A stretch of DNA of 64,000 bases from Mytilus edulis (lineage: Eukaryota > Mollusca > Bivalvia > Mytilida > Mytilidae): positions 45,467,838-45,531,837 of the forward strand of contig NC_092345.1 in the NCBI RefSeq assembly GCF_963676685.1. Reading direction: 5' to 3'. Position 1 is the stretch's first letter; each line of letters begins with the position of its first letter. Of this stretch, positions 11,543 through 23,384 are shown in pieces. The position numbers and the translations under genes were made by a program. The notes beneath the pieces are model-generated. The model ran no database searches. It was given only the letters and a program-made list of their open reading frames with translations, and had not been told where the DNA came from.

Positions 11543-12640
11543 TTGGACTGTCAAATTCTAGAACCTATCCGACAAAAATATTTTCACCAGATCGATGAAA
11601 TATTACATTTAATATCGAAAGACAACCTTAGAACACTTTCCAGTCATGATAAAATCCAAATAATTCTGGACTGTACGTTGCACTATACTGGACTAAAAGG
11701 AAATAGTGAAAATATTGTTAAATTAGATGCAATATGCAGGCAAATGTCGTATGCGTTACATATAGCAAGATACCGATCTTTAGATATTAAAAGGAAATGA
11801 GGATATTTCATTGTTATGAACTGATAACATGTTCCGAACATCGGTACTCCCGTATTTATACTGTTGTTGTGCCGAGAGCATACCTGTCAAATAGTGAACT
11901 GTATATACTCGTATAATATGGAAATTAAACATTGCTAATTCAGTGATGCGTGGAAGATAATATGAAACATTGATATCTCCGTACTCAAGTGTATTATATA
12001 ATTACCGATAATGTGTGTAAAATAGTGTACATAGATGTGGTGGTGGCCGGAATATTGACTACTCAAATGAGGTTGTCCCGAAGTGGACGGAGAAAGATTT
12101 CCTGGTAAGGTAAGGTACAATGTAAAACAAACTTATTTAGTTTAAACATTATTATTTATAGTGGATTGGGAAACAAGTTTTGCAAATTATATTTATCCCT
12201 TTCCACTTTGCGGGTGCGAGTGTTGCCTTGTAGCGGCATTAGCCTGCTCTTTTTCGAATTCTACAAGGGTGTCTTTAACGTGCAAGAGATATATGGCTCT
12301 CTCTTAACACGGGTCAGCCATTTATCGTCCCCTTCCGACGGACTGCAATCGTTTCCTCAAGACCATACTCGCAAATGGTGTCAAGGGAGAGCCGAAAACT
12401 CAGTCCCTGAAATTTTCATCCCAGACAGGAATCGAACCAGGAACCTTTGTCTTTGTGTTCGTAGACATTAGTAAGCAGTTATATATGTATCAAGAAGAGA
12501 CTATCTTTTGGAAATTTAAAGGGTGGTGCAGAAATATTAAAAGAGAAGTTCAAGAATGTTTATGTCAACTCTGTTTTTTTTTTTTCTCAAATAGAACGAA
12601 TTATGAAGAACATTTCTTGAGTCAACATGATCAAGTTTAA
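11543..12640 (+). CDS. Putative small C2H2-like protein divergent from OSTC
   Basis: I infer two exons: 11543-11748 (donor GTATGC) and 12472-12640 (acceptor ACATTAG, stop TAA), in phase, for about 124 aa. The junction reads [14 protein letters not shown]. Exon 1 looks helical and charged ([20 protein letters not shown]). Exon 2 reads [19 protein letters not shown] and ends with CQLC, 12 residues, H, 4 residues, H, which fits a C2H2 zinc-finger spacing. The intron holds a tRNA-derived SINE. The weak point is the start. The frame opens after a TGA at 11516-11518 and has no ATG before residue 68, so initiation would be at TTG 11543 or another non-AUG codon, or the ATG has been lost. Without splicing, exon 1 reads through to a TGA at 11798-11800 (85 codons). 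I do not recognise the family. Confidence 0.4.
12175..12465 (-). mobile_element. tRNA-derived SINE, 5'-truncated, in an intron
   Basis: On the - strand a good Pol III B box (GGTTCGATTCC) reads at about 12430-12441. It is followed by a body with TCGGCTCTCCCTTG, GAGAGAGCCATATCTCTTGC and GTTAAAGACACCCTTGTAGA. I recall that body from many bivalve sequences. The A box is not visible, so the copy seems truncated at its 5' end. The 101-codon + strand frame across it is not a gene. Confidence 0.55.
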
Positions 12641-14090
12641 AAACACAAAACACGAAAAATGAGACTCGAATTTTAAAGATAGTTTTTAAAAAATCGATCC
12701 AATTATATATTTAACAGGATGATAATTCATAAAACCACCCCTTTTCAATAAGCTGGCAATCTGCGGCCGTTAGCTTTTTCAAAAGTTATCAAGTTGATCT
12801 TATCGTTTTATCATGAAGTAAATATGGTTCAATTTCATAACTCTTTTTAACTTTACTGTATGATTTATTATTTTCTGGTCAATATTTGTTTAAAGAAATT
12901 TTTTTCTAGACTTTCTTGTATAATCACTTTTAATGCGTCTATGAATTCATTTCAAGTTGTATTTTTTTCAGTTTTATGAAGTTAAAATTTCTATCTTTGA
13001 TAATTACATATACATATACATACTTTTTATGAATTTGACTGGAGACAAAAATATGTCAAGAATAATTTCATGTTTCGTCCAATTTGTGCAATATATGCAT
13101 CATATGAGCTGCGTCGGCTAAATGAAAAGTAACACATCTGTTTACCTATTTTAGGTTGAAAAAATCTATTCTATACGGAAAGTATGTTATATATGAACTG
13201 TTTGAACATTTATTTTGTATAAGAACCCTACAAACAGAATACAATTCATCTTTTATTTCGTTGTACAAAATCAAACTCGTATTCATGTACACGTATACTG
13301 TCGTGTTCTTGTATAAGGTCCATTTATAAGATTCTCAAATATAAGAATAAAAGAAGGGATAACTTCAATGTTATATATTTTCCTGTATATTTTAGTGCTT
13401 GCACTTTTGATCCTGTACAGTTAAATGGATGTCGTTGTTTTATGTCCAATGGATGTCGTTGTTTTATGTCCGTCATATTTGTTTTTAGTGAACTGTTTTG
13501 TTATAAATTATTTCGTTAGTTTTCTCTGTTGAATTGGTTCACTTTTCAAGTTGGGACCTTTTATGGCCGACTATACGGTATGGGGTTTTTCATTGATGAT
13601 GGCCGTACGGTGGCCTTCAATTGTTTTCAGTCTACATCAATTGGAACGTTGGTTGATAGATCTTGATAGTTGTCAGTCTTCTTGCCGGCAATCACGCAAA
13701 ATCTTTTTATTTTCATATTAGTTCATTATAAAAACTAAGGGTCCGTTTACCTTTCACACAATATTCTCAGCTTCCACCACAGGGTCCGTTGGTAGAAAGC
13801 ACAGCCCTGTGTAATAAGTTGTTACATACTAATATTTCCAGATGCTACCTAGTCTGATCCTTTTCATTAATTTAATTAGGAGGTAAACATTTTAGTTCTA
13901 TAATGACCCTTTCGATACGAATTGACAACCATAATGGCATTATTTGAACATTGTACATAGCCATTCCAAATACTAGTAGCCGGTGGAAAGGCTTTGTCGT
14001 AAATCGACTTCCGCCGTTGATTTTTTTTTTCATAATCTACATTTGATCTAATGGACCGAATGATACTAAGCGTTTGCTAAAACTTTACAA
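12641..14090. other. Non-coding DNA with R1 fragment
   Basis: There is no supported gene. A 24-bp unit (AATGGATGTCGTTGTTTTATGTCC) is tandemly duplicated at about 13424-13471. A reverse-oriented R1 fragment with TTTATGGCCGACTATACGG follows at about 13500-13660. Confidence 0.45.
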
Positions 14091-14097
14091 ATGTATA

Positions 14098-14710
14098 AAA
14101 TTGAGAATAGAACTGGGAAATATGTCAAAGACAATAACCCGACGAAAGAGCAGAAAACAGCCAAAGGTCACCAACGAGTCTTTAACACATCGAGAAAATC
14201 CCGCACCCGGAGGCGTGTATGTTTTCCAGATAACAGAAGTGGCGGATCAAGGATTTTTGAAAAGAAGAGGGCGTCATTCTATAAAACTATGCATGTAAAA
14301 AATATTTTGAGACTATCATATGCTAAAAAAAATATATCTTTCTCAATTAAAGAATTACACCCTCTTCGCCCAATCACCCATCCTCTGAATCCAGCGCTTC
14401 ACTACAACCCCACCCCCTCAATGGTGTATTAAATGGAGTTGTTGTATCACTGTATATGTTAATTGAAAAATATCACGTTAAATGCTTTTTTTCTAGTATA
14501 TTTAAATAGTGTAACTGGAGGAATAGAATTGAGAAAGGAAATGGGGAATGTGTCAAAGCGACAACAACCCGACCATAGAGCAGACAACAGCCGAAGGCCA
14601 CCAATGGGTCTTCAATGTAACGAGAATTCCCGCACACGTAGGTGTCCTTCAGCTGGCCCCTAAAAATATGTATACTAGTACAGTGATAATGGACGTCATA
14701 CTAAACTCCG
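14098..14710 (+). repeat. Two forward copies of dispersed repeat R2
   Basis: The copies are at about 14098-14235 and 14510-14710. They share AATTGAGAA-GGAAATGGGGAA, TGTGTCAAAG, GACAACAGCCGAAGG and GATAATGGACGTCATACTAAA. Reverse copies are at 24185-24445 and 47441-47694. The open frames across this region, up to 113 codons, come from the repeat and not from genes. Confidence 0.65.
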
Positions 14711-15019
14711 AATTATATGTACAAGAAACTAAAATTAAAAAATTTAGAATGTTCACATCGTCAACTGAAATTAAGAGAAATATTTACATATTATTTGCGA
14801 AACATGACGAAAGAAGCCTTAATTAGGGATGATTTCAGTTTACATATTATGTCTTAAAACTTCTATTTTAAGTATAACAAACTACCAGTAAGTAGCACCT
14901 GAAGTTTGGCCGGTATACAAAGATATTCCAGGAGTTTCATTTCATATCAGGATTTTCTTTGTCATATATATATAAGGATTTGATTTTATTTTTGGTGTTT
15001 TAACACTATTTTAAAGCTC

Positions 15020-15240
15020 CGCATTTTAGGCTATTTCATGGCAGCCAGTGTTTATTGGCGGAGGAAGCCGGAGTGCCCGCAGAAAACCACCGACCTTCGA
15101 TAGGAAAACTGGCAATTTTAGTCATTCAAGATTGGAGTAGAGTGCACCAGCACGAGTGGGGTTCGAACTCACAATCTCAGTGTTGATACACTAGTGATTA
15201 CAGTAGTAGCTACTTAGACCACTCGGCCACCGAGGCTCCT
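15020..15240 (-). mobile_element. tRNA-derived SINE with both Pol III boxes
   Basis: Reading the - strand from 15240: GCCTCGGTGGCCGAGTGG supplies an A box and a tRNA-Ser/Leu-like 5' end, and about 60 bp later GTTCGAACCCC supplies the B box. A conserved body follows with CGGTGGTTTTCTGCGGGCAC and GGAGTGC. A diverged copy of the same family is at 44165-44385. The body resembles the shared cores of metazoan SINE superfamilies, but I cannot name the family from sequence alone. Confidence 0.7.
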
Positions 15241-15249
15241 CATATATAT

Positions 15250-16384
15250 AATAAGGATGTTGCTTTTAAGAAAGGTACTATATTGAATCGGGATAATCTA
15301 CTAGAAAGCGCTAAAGTCGGTAACAATGTTCATGGTTGTACTTGTTGTTGTATTATATTTAAAAATAACTTTCGATAGAAATAACACTTCATTACTAGAA
15401 GTAGTACTTTTTTTAGAGATAGTGATTTCGAGATTTTAATTATATGAATTCTGGACTTCCCGTACTATAATTTAACGAGGCGACAGCTTTTCCGTGTATG
15501 CAGTTACAGCCTTTACCGAAACATCTTTCATAAACAAAGGTAACGTGAAAGATCTATAGTTACTTCTGGTATTACCCGACCATGAAAGAAAAAGAAATAG
15601 CACCAAGCCATTATAAAAATGTTGTCACAAACAGTTTACAAAAAAGAACGCAAGAAGATAAAAACTACCCAAATAGGTATCTCTATCATCTCACTTAATA
15701 TTTTTTCACGTGGTCTATCCTTTCGTGTTGATTGTTCAAAGTTAAGATTCATGTGGACTCTTTGGCTAAAATGGCCGTATTTACACCTCAAAATTTACTC
15801 TGAGTACAGACATACCTGTGCATCTGGAAAAAGTTTTAAGGCAAAGCATGCCCTAGATAATTAAATTTCAAATATGTTTTATGTTTTAGAAAAATAAAAA
15901 ACTTAGCAGGATTTTGCAGTGCACTTTTTTCATTCCTCTCAAAGGTGCCAAAATAAACTAAGTTGGGAAAGAGATTTGAGAACTTCCCCACAGGTAATAA
16001 TTGAAGTCAGCTGTATTGATTGACAATGGAAAATTGATTGACAATAGATACCTGACAATAATTTGTGATTTAAGTGTCGGTTAGTCGCATAGCTTTTGCT
16101 ATATGAATTCATTGGTTAAAGCTATTTATTCATATTTATAGGTATATGCTATGAAAATTAGAGCGCGGGGTATATTCCGTGATGTAAACACGCCAATGTT
16201 TTTTCAATTTTTTATAATGAACCGTGAGGGGAATAACACATACTTTTTTTTTATGTTATCCTATTCCGCAGTAAATGAAAAACAAAATATTTACGTACTT
16301 AATATAATAAAGAAGATGTGGCATGATTGCCAATGAGACTAAATTTATTTAACAGATACAATTTAATATTTTAGTCTTCATTAT
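15250..16384. other. Non-coding DNA
   Basis: No exon is supported. A short forward R1 end (AAGAAGATGTGGCATGATTG) lies at about 16311-16340, just beyond the 3' end of the carboxypeptidase pseudogene. Confidence 0.45.
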
Positions 16385-18772
16385 CTACACCATTTCGACA
16401 CAGACACAGTCTGCCCAAGCAATTACAGCATCTGTTGTTTCTTCGCAAGTTGAAATAATTTGATTTTCGGGTAAAAGATGTCCAAATGTCCCGTTGTCTA
16501 GCAACAAAACTTCGAACGGAAACTTTATTCCTGCTGCTTTTGCATAATCTGACGAAATACCACCTAATGTAGCTCTCTGTGAAGTTTGTCTCAATTATAC
16601 ACAACTCCATGACGAGCTGCCGCGGCTAATGCTGCGGTTTTAGCACATTTATCTAGGGTCGATTTATCAGGTACCGGATCTGTCGTAAATCCCCAAGGGT
16701 ATATCCACAGTTGTATACTTAGATAACCAATAAAAGCCTTTTTGTCGAGCCTTCGACTTAGGGTGCTGGTGCTATAAACAGTTTCGTACTAAAAACTAGG
16801 GGTATTTCCCCAGTGAGATTTACATACTGATGGAATTCCCTGCTATTTATATACCACTAAATGAAAAAGTTGATTGTTTTTTATGTTCAATATGAAAAAC
16901 ATATATTGAAGTTCAATTAAAATGCCACTTTTGTCAACTTCGATTTTAAAAAAAAAATGTTTTTGTGACTTCCTACTATATGGGAGGCAACTCCATAAAC
17001 AGCTGATTTTCACCTGTTGCAAAAAGCACTTTGATTTGTCAGGTAAGATAGCTCCTTTCGGAGCAGGCGAACGTAGGCTGAAACTACATTTTCTTAAATC
17101 AGCCGGATAAGCTCTTCGAAATGCATATTATAAGAAATCTCAAATATATGCACAGGTTACTGATCCGTGTGTCCAAAGGTGGTCTGTTTTTAAGGTTTTT
17201 TAGGGGGAAAATGCCTAATTTCCAGCTGATAACTTGTACCAATTTGCATGTTTAAACAAGAGATGTTGGATTTTTTTTTATTTATTCAGAAAGTTCATAG
17301 AATTATCTTTCCATTGATGTATAGATATCTATATAACTATGAACATCTGACTTCTGCATGATGGGTCCACTATTACATGCCCTGTTACAGAATGACGTCA
17401 CGTAAAAAACTGTTGATTGCACCCTTAAGTCGAAAAAGCGAGACAAGCGATCCTACATTCCGTCGTCGTCGTCGTCGTCATCGGCGGCGTCCACAAATAT
17501 TCACTCTGTGGTTAAAGTTTTTAAAACTTTCTTAAACCATACTGGATTTCAACCAAACTTGGACAGAAGCTTGTTTATGATCATTAGATAGTATCCAGAA
17601 GTAAATTTTGTGAAAATAAAATTCCATTTTTTCCGTATTTTACTTATAAATGGACTTAGTTTTTCTGCGGGAAAACATAACATTCACTCTGTGGTTAAAG
17701 TTTTTAAAATTTTAATAACTTTCTTAAACTATCCTGGATTTCTACCAAACTTGGACAGAAGCTTGTTTATGATAATAAGATAGTATCCAGAAGTAAATTT
17801 TGTAAAACGATAAATCCATTTTTTCCGTATTTTACTTTAAATGGACTTAGATTTGCCAGGAAACAACACATTCACTCTGTGGTTAAATTTTTAGAAATTT
17901 TGATATTTTTCTTATACTATTTTTAATTTGTACCAAACTTGGACAGAAGCTTGTTTATGATCAAAAGCTATAGTATCTAGAAGGACATTTTGTGAATATT
18001 TTGTACTTGTGTAACTGTATTTTACTTATAAATGGACTTAGTTTTTCTTCCAGTTAACAGTTTTTAAAACATTTATTAGATTCATAAGCTATCCTGGATT
18101 TTTTCCAAAGTTGGACAGAAGCTTCTTACAATCAAAAGATAGTATCAAGCGGAATATTTTTATTGATTTTTTTCCTCATTTTTGTTGAGCCTGCAATTAA
18201 CAGCAATAGTAGTCGAGACACTGGGTTCCGCGGAACCCTCACAAATTTTTTAAAATTTGTCTGCTCTCTGCCTGACTTTCTAGTTCACTGAAAGGGGCCG
18301 GACCTGGATACAGCTCATTGCATGGATTGCTACTAGAACCGCCGTTTTCCGGATTCCAACCAATTCCATAATTTCTATTCAAGTCAGTGCCTATGCATGT
18401 TTCATTAAAAGGATTTCTGTTTTTTCTCCAAAGACGCTCAAATTATTGGCATATACATAACCATCTGGATTTAAGACCGGTATTAAGTACCAGTCGAATT
18501 GTTTGACAAGGTAAAATCCTGCTTGGGTAGTTTTTAGGAAATTGAGAAAGTACAAAACAAATGCATGTGAAATAAAATCCCGAGGATGAATTCCACCATC
18601 AACTAGAATAGCTTTTTTCGATTTTCCCTTACAACTCCCACATTGCGTCTTCTGCCTTGTAACCATCTTCACCATGTTTATTTCAAATGTTTCTCTTCTC
18701 GAATGTTTTACCGATGATCTCAACGTTAGACGTAACCTTGCCTTGGTAATTCGAATTAAAAGTTGTCAAGTA
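16385..18772 (-). pseudogene. M14 carboxypeptidase (CPA/CPB-like) pseudogene, interrupted by repeat
   Basis: Reading the - strand from 18772: SNYQGKVTSNVEIIGKTFE, then a one-base frameshift, EINMVKM, KKAILVDGGIHPRDF, WYLIPVLNPDGYVYANN, a second one-base shift, RLWRKNRNPFNE, GTDLNRNYG and FSELESQAE up to about 18240. Non-coding repeat then fills 16745-18240. The gene resumes with KAFIGYLSIQLWIYPWGFTT, a third frameshift near VVYN, then GGISSDYAKAAGIKFPF and GTFGHLLPENQII, with a stop at 16385. M14 enzymes use HxxE plus a later His for zinc and a Glu as catalytic base. Here HxxE reads HPRD, the HSY histidine reads LS, and the catalytic Glu position reads Leu. The frame breaks, the residue losses and the mid-gene insertion all show that it is dead. 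The propeptide and signal regions are absent, cut off by the repeat at 18779. Confidence 0.88.
16745..18245. mobile_element. Repeat insertion inside the carboxypeptidase pseudogene, with about 180-bp tandem units
   Basis: This non-coding insert separates ILKNL from KAFIG of the pseudogene. From about 17421 (TTAAGTCGAAAAAGCGAGAC) it contains a (GTC)n stretch and four diverging units of roughly 180 bp. The units are keyed by CATTCACTCTGTGGTTAAAG (17499, 17680, 17869, a decayed one near 18050) and CCAAACTTGGACAGAAGCTT. It ends at about 18190-18240 with GTCGAGACACTGGGTTCCGC. The segment at 16745-16790 (TCGAGCCTTCGACTTAGGG) shares the AAGTCGA motif and may be the other end of the same element or an older neighbour. 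Confidence 0.6.
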
Positions 18773-18778
18773 TTTTTA

Positions 18779-20071
18779 GCTCACCTGGCCGAAAGGCCAA
18801 GTGAGCTTTTCTCATCACTTGGCGTACGGCGTCCGTCGTCCGTCGTCCGTCGTCGTCGTCCTGCGTTAACTTTTACAAAAATCTTCTCCTCTGAAACTAC
18901 TGGGCCAAATTTAACCAAACTTGGCCACAATCATCATTGGGGTATCTAGTTACATAAATGTGTCCGGTGACCCGGCCAACCAACCAAGATGGCCGCCATG
19001 GCTAAAAATAGAACATAGGGGGTAAAATGCAGTTTTTGGCTTATAACTCAAAAACCAAAGCATTTAGAGCAAATCTGACATGAGGTAAAATTGTTCATCA
19101 GGTCAACATCTATCTGCCCTGAAATTTTCAGATGAATCGGACATTTCGTTGTTGGGTTGCTGCCCCTGAAATTGTAATTTTAAGGAAATTTTGCTGTTTT
19201 TGGTTATTTATATCTTGAATATTATTATAGATAGAGATAAACTGTAAACAGCAATAATGTTCAGCAAAGTAAGATCTACAAATAAGTCAACATGACCAAA
19301 ATGGTCAGTTTACCAATTTAGGAGTTATTGCCCTTTATAGTCAATTTTTAACCAATTTTCGTAAATTTTCGTAATCGTTTAGAAAAATCTTCTCGTCTGA
19401 AACTACTGGGCCAAATTTAACCAAACTTGGCCATAATCATCATTGGTGTATCTAGTTAAAACAATGTGTCTGGTAACTCGGCCAATAAAACAAGATGGCC
19501 GCCATGGCTAAAAATAGAACATTGGGGGTAAAATGCAGTTTTTGGCTTATAACTCAAAAACCAAAGCATTAAGAGCAAATCTGACAAGCTAAAATTATTG
19601 ACCAGGTCACGATCTATCTGACCTGGAATTTTCAGATGAATCGGATAATCGGTTGTTAGGTTGCTGCCCCTGAATTGGTAATTTTGAGGAAATTTTGTTG
19701 TTTTTTTGTTATTATCTTGAATATTATTATATATAGAGGTAAACTGTAAACAGCAATAATGTACAGCAAAGTAAGAACTAAAAATAAGTCAGTATTACCA
19801 AAATAGTCAATTGACCCCCTACGGAGTTATTGCCCTTCATAGTCAATTTTTAACAATTTTCTTAAAATTTGAAGATTTTCAATAACATTTTCCACAGAAA
19901 GTACTGTTATAGATAGAGATAATTGTCAGCAGCAAGAATGTTTAGTAAAGTAAGATCTACAAACACATCACCATCACCAAAACACAATTTTGTCATGAAT
20001 CATCTGTGTCCATTGTTTAATATTCACATAGACCAAGGTGAGCGACACAGGCTCTTTAGAGCCTCTAGTTC
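18779..20071. mobile_element. Dispersed repeat with hairpin end and internal duplication
   Basis: It begins with a near-palindrome (AGCTCACCTGGCCGAAAGG, then CCAAGTGAGCT) and a (GTCC/GTC)n stretch at 18829-18862. Two or three diverging copies of about 490 bp follow, keyed by CTGAAACTACTGGGCCAAAT (18893 and 19398) and GATGGCCGCCATGGCTAAAA (18989 and 19494). It ends near GGTGAGCGACACAGGCTC and TTTAGAGCCTCTAG. It abuts the 5' edge of the carboxypeptidase pseudogene, so it probably removed or displaced the rest of that gene. I recognise this type of repeat from bivalves but cannot name it. Confidence 0.65.
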
Positions 20072-20344
20072 TATTTTATCTAATGTATTGTACATGTTAA
20101 AATCAAAGGCAAAACATATTTGCAGCAAGAATGCGACAAAAAAAAATTGGTTCATCTTTCGAATTCTGGAATTATAAAAACACAAAAACAAGCCGCAATT
20201 TCTGATAAAACATATTTTTAAAATGTATTGAAATCATAAAATAGTTAAGTTATATCGCATAACGCATTAAGATAACCTTTAACACCGAATAAAAATCGTC
20301 AGTTCCCTACATGATACTGATAGCTTTTTCAATAGTTATCAAAG

Positions 20345-20540
20345 GTACCAGGCGTATAATTTGATACACCAGACTCATCAGTGTCACTCAGATCAAAATA
20401 GTTAGAAAGCCAAATAAGCATAAAGTTGAAGAGCATTGAGGACCCAAATTCCAAAACGTTGTGCTAAATACGACTTAGGTAATATGTGCTTGGGAAAAGA
20501 ACATCCGTAGTATTTCGAATAATTCATACTTTGCAAACAG
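20345..20540 (+). repeat. Dispersed mussel-type repeat R3
   Basis: Landmarks are GACTCATCAGTGTCACTCAG, ATCAAAATAGTTAGAAAGCC and GTTGAAGAGCATTGAGGACC. Other copies are at about 29195-29325 (-) and 48180-48365 (+). Confidence 0.6.
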
Positions 20541-20639
20541 TTAATTTGTAAAAATTACCATATAATTGACATTTATGTCAACACATCAAGCCTGATACCT
20601 CCTATCCCAAGACAATATTCCAGGGCTTACATTATCATT

Positions 20640-20990
20640 ATTATCTACAGGGAAGTTATTGCATGAAAGGTTTCAAATGGTAAAGTTGAAGTCATACTTT
20701 CGAAAAGTTTATAGACCTCATTTATCTGTTGAACGTTATGAAGTATCAATGTCACAAATGATCACGTACATTGTATATGTTCTACTGGTCCAATTAGATT
20801 GCTACTGGTCGTATCAACAATCCCATTTTTTACCCTTTATTGAAACATTCTTTCTTATCCGAGTTCATCCTTGTTGCTAAATCTTTAGTTTTCTATGATG
20901 TGTTTTGTAGACGTTTTTTTTTGTCATTTCGTATCGTTTTTTCCTTTGACTATGGTGTGGACAGTTTTCTTTGGTTTATATTAATCCTCT
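20640..20990 (+). mobile_element. 3' fragment of a Penelope-like retroelement
   Basis: The frame reads FQMVKLKSYFRKVYRPHLSV, then ERYEVSMSQMITYIV. This parallels the C-terminus at 38060-38170 (FQMVKLKSSLRKFYGRHHEL, then DRYGITVSQMISDVFLT). A decayed version of the element's 3' tail follows. It is 5'-truncated, as expected of a retrocopy. Confidence 0.65.
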
Positions 20991-21522
20991 ATACGACAAT
21001 CTAAGACATTAATTCTATGCTTTCGTAAAACAATTTACGCCAAGACTATCTAATTTTTGCATAAATTGCTGCACAACATGAACATGGTAAATTTAGAAAT
21101 GTTAAATCAGCTTGTCAAGGAATTATTTTCATACGTAAATTACAGAATGTGTTCTCCAGAAGGACATCAATTAAAGATGCCATTTTACTGTTCAAGTGTC
21201 AAACCATCATTTACAAGGTAAAAAAAACGTTCATTCCTGTGTATTGTAATATGTTCAGCTTAGTACAAGTATAAAAACAAGAAGCTGTATTTGCATTGCC
21301 AACGAGACAACTATCCATCAAGTACCAAATTGACAATGACAAGTTAAAGTGTTTGGTTATATGTTGTTGGTTAACATATTTAAATTTGATTTGTTTTTGT
21401 GGTAAATTATGAATAATTTGTTTGGCTTGCCACAAAACCCGGTTCAATCCTCCTTTTTTTAAATGTCCTGTTACAAGTCATGAAAATGGCAGTTATTACC
21501 TTATAGTTCGTTTCTGTGCAGG

Positions 21523-21672
21523 CCCGTAGCCAGGAATTTCCAAAGGGGGGTTCGTTGGCCTCAAAAACTGGACTTTAACAGTCACAACTCGAACAGAACG
21601 TTGACTTTAACAGTCATTATTTGTTTTCAAGGGGGGGTTCGTCCGAACCCCCCGAACCCCCCTGGCTACGGG
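21523..21672. mobile_element. 150-bp element with 12-bp terminal inverted repeats
   Basis: The left end CCCGTAGCCAGG (21523-21534) is the exact reverse complement of the right end CCTGGCTACGGG (21661-21672). Just inside lie G-runs and C-runs (AAGGGGGGTTCGT near the left end, CCGAACCCCCCTGG near the right end). The middle has a duplicated TTGACTTTAACAGTCA motif. The size and structure fit a small non-autonomous DNA element. No target-site duplication is certain. Confidence 0.65.
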
Positions 21673-21734
21673 TATGCTGTGTGTGTTGCATTGTCGTTTG
21701 TTTTTGTTCACCTCAGTGTTTCTGTTGTTTCGTT

Positions 21735-21845
21735 CTTTCCATCTTATAGTTGATGTGTTTCCCTCAGTTTTAGTTTGTAACCCGGATTTGTTTGTGTCTC
21801 AAACGATTTATGACTTTCGAACAGCGGTATACTACTGCTGCCTTT
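21735..21845 (-). repeat. Dispersed repeat R5, reverse fragment
   Basis: GTTTGTAACCCGGATTTGTT and CGATTTATGACTTTCGAACA are the reverse complement of the R5 copy at 33390-33480. The 88-codon frame across it is not a gene. Confidence 0.5.
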
Positions 21846-21999
21846 ATTTATCTCTTATAAAAACTACAGGCACCCATACGCTGCTTTTTTATGTTTTGAT
21901 CGTTTTCAATTTGATAAGCAACGGTAATGTAAGTGCGTGATGTACACATTTAAAAAGATAATTCATGTCCGACAAATCTTTCTAAATCAAATTTCAAAA

Positions 22000-23380
22000 A
22001 AGCTCTGGTCCGAAAACACAGTCCATATATATATTTGGAATGTTTGAATTATATACACTGGTTATATGTCTAAATTTTATCAATAATTTGAATAAAGAAG
22101 GAGATACTAGATTTTTCTTTTGGCAAGTTATATCCTATAGTGTAATGATGACCTAATGTCCATACCAACGAAGTATATCGGTTTGTTTACATAATATGAT
22201 TGTCTTTTAAATATGAAAAAAAACACAAATTGTAGAGCAAAACAAAGTATAACCATTATTAATAAACAAATCTTGCTGGTAGAGTTTTTATTCCCCGAGG
22301 GTATCACAAGTGCAGTAGTCAGCACTTTTGTGTATTCTATAAAATATATGGATTTTGCTCACTTTGGAATGCCATACGACGATCTATATGTGCTAACTTC
22401 TACGTCATTTTGTATCTGACGGTCAGTTGTATCATTGGCAATCATACTGAATTTCTTATTCTATATTAAATCCAGTAATAAACTAAACGAATATCTCGAG
22501 ATGAATAAATCTAATATTGCAAAAAGATTCAATCCATAATTGTGTATTTCAATAATAGTTGAAGGTATTTAATATTTTGTACACTTGTCAATTGCGTGTA
22601 TGCTTTTCAAACGACTGACCCTGACACAATTTATAATAATCAAATAGACGGTGTATCTGGTTACAGTGTATATCATTATATTAACCAACCCATTTCAAAG
22701 CTAAATTAAATTGTTCTGTTATTTATGAACGGTTTACTCGTAAGGTAAGCTTATTTAACATTTTCAATTTGATTAATTACATTATTTTGATTAAACTTGG
22801 TCAGGGAGATTTTGGAATAGTAACAAAACGGATAGAATCAGTTTGTGAGATTAGATAATAGAATAGAGCATAGTACCCGACCAATTTTTACTCTGAGCAT
22901 TACTTTTAATTGATAACTTTAAAAAAAAAATCTGCACCTTTATTATCATCTTCGTTGATAAGTTTTAATAATATTACTTTCAAAATTATACGGAACTTTA
23001 TTTTCTAAAAAAAACTTAACTGATAGTCCAATTTCTGAAATATAATGTCAGAAAACAGCCCCAACAAATTTAATTGAACTTTTTAACTGAATTTTGCTTC
23101 TAATAGACAAAGACAGTTTTTCTAAAGATTTAAATTCATTGACAAGATTAAACCACTTAACTCTACTACACACGCACTGATATCTCTTATTCATCTTTTG
23201 AATATTATTTATTAGTGAATGTTCGTTAATGAATATTATTTCATATCGGTTGAGAATAAGATTCTTTTATTGGATTAAAAGGGGTCACATGACATTCATT
23301 ATTCTTCAGTAATAAATTCCATCGGTCATTAACAGAAAAAATAAAACGGACCAGAAAACCGGTCGTTAACGAACTTTTAC
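22000..23380. other. Non-coding DNA
   Basis: AT-rich sequence. No exon, RNA or structured repeat is supported apart from small unclear fragments. Confidence 0.45.
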
Positions 23381-23384
23381 ATGA

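Noticed and set aside
14091-14826. Several frames of 66-113 codons
   Set aside because: They run through R2 repeats, which also occur in reverse at 24185 and nested in a LINE at 47441.
17460-17490. CRISPR-like or coding meaning for the GTC repeats here and at 18829-18862
   Set aside because: They are simple trinucleotide runs inside eukaryotic dispersed repeats, with no spacer structure.
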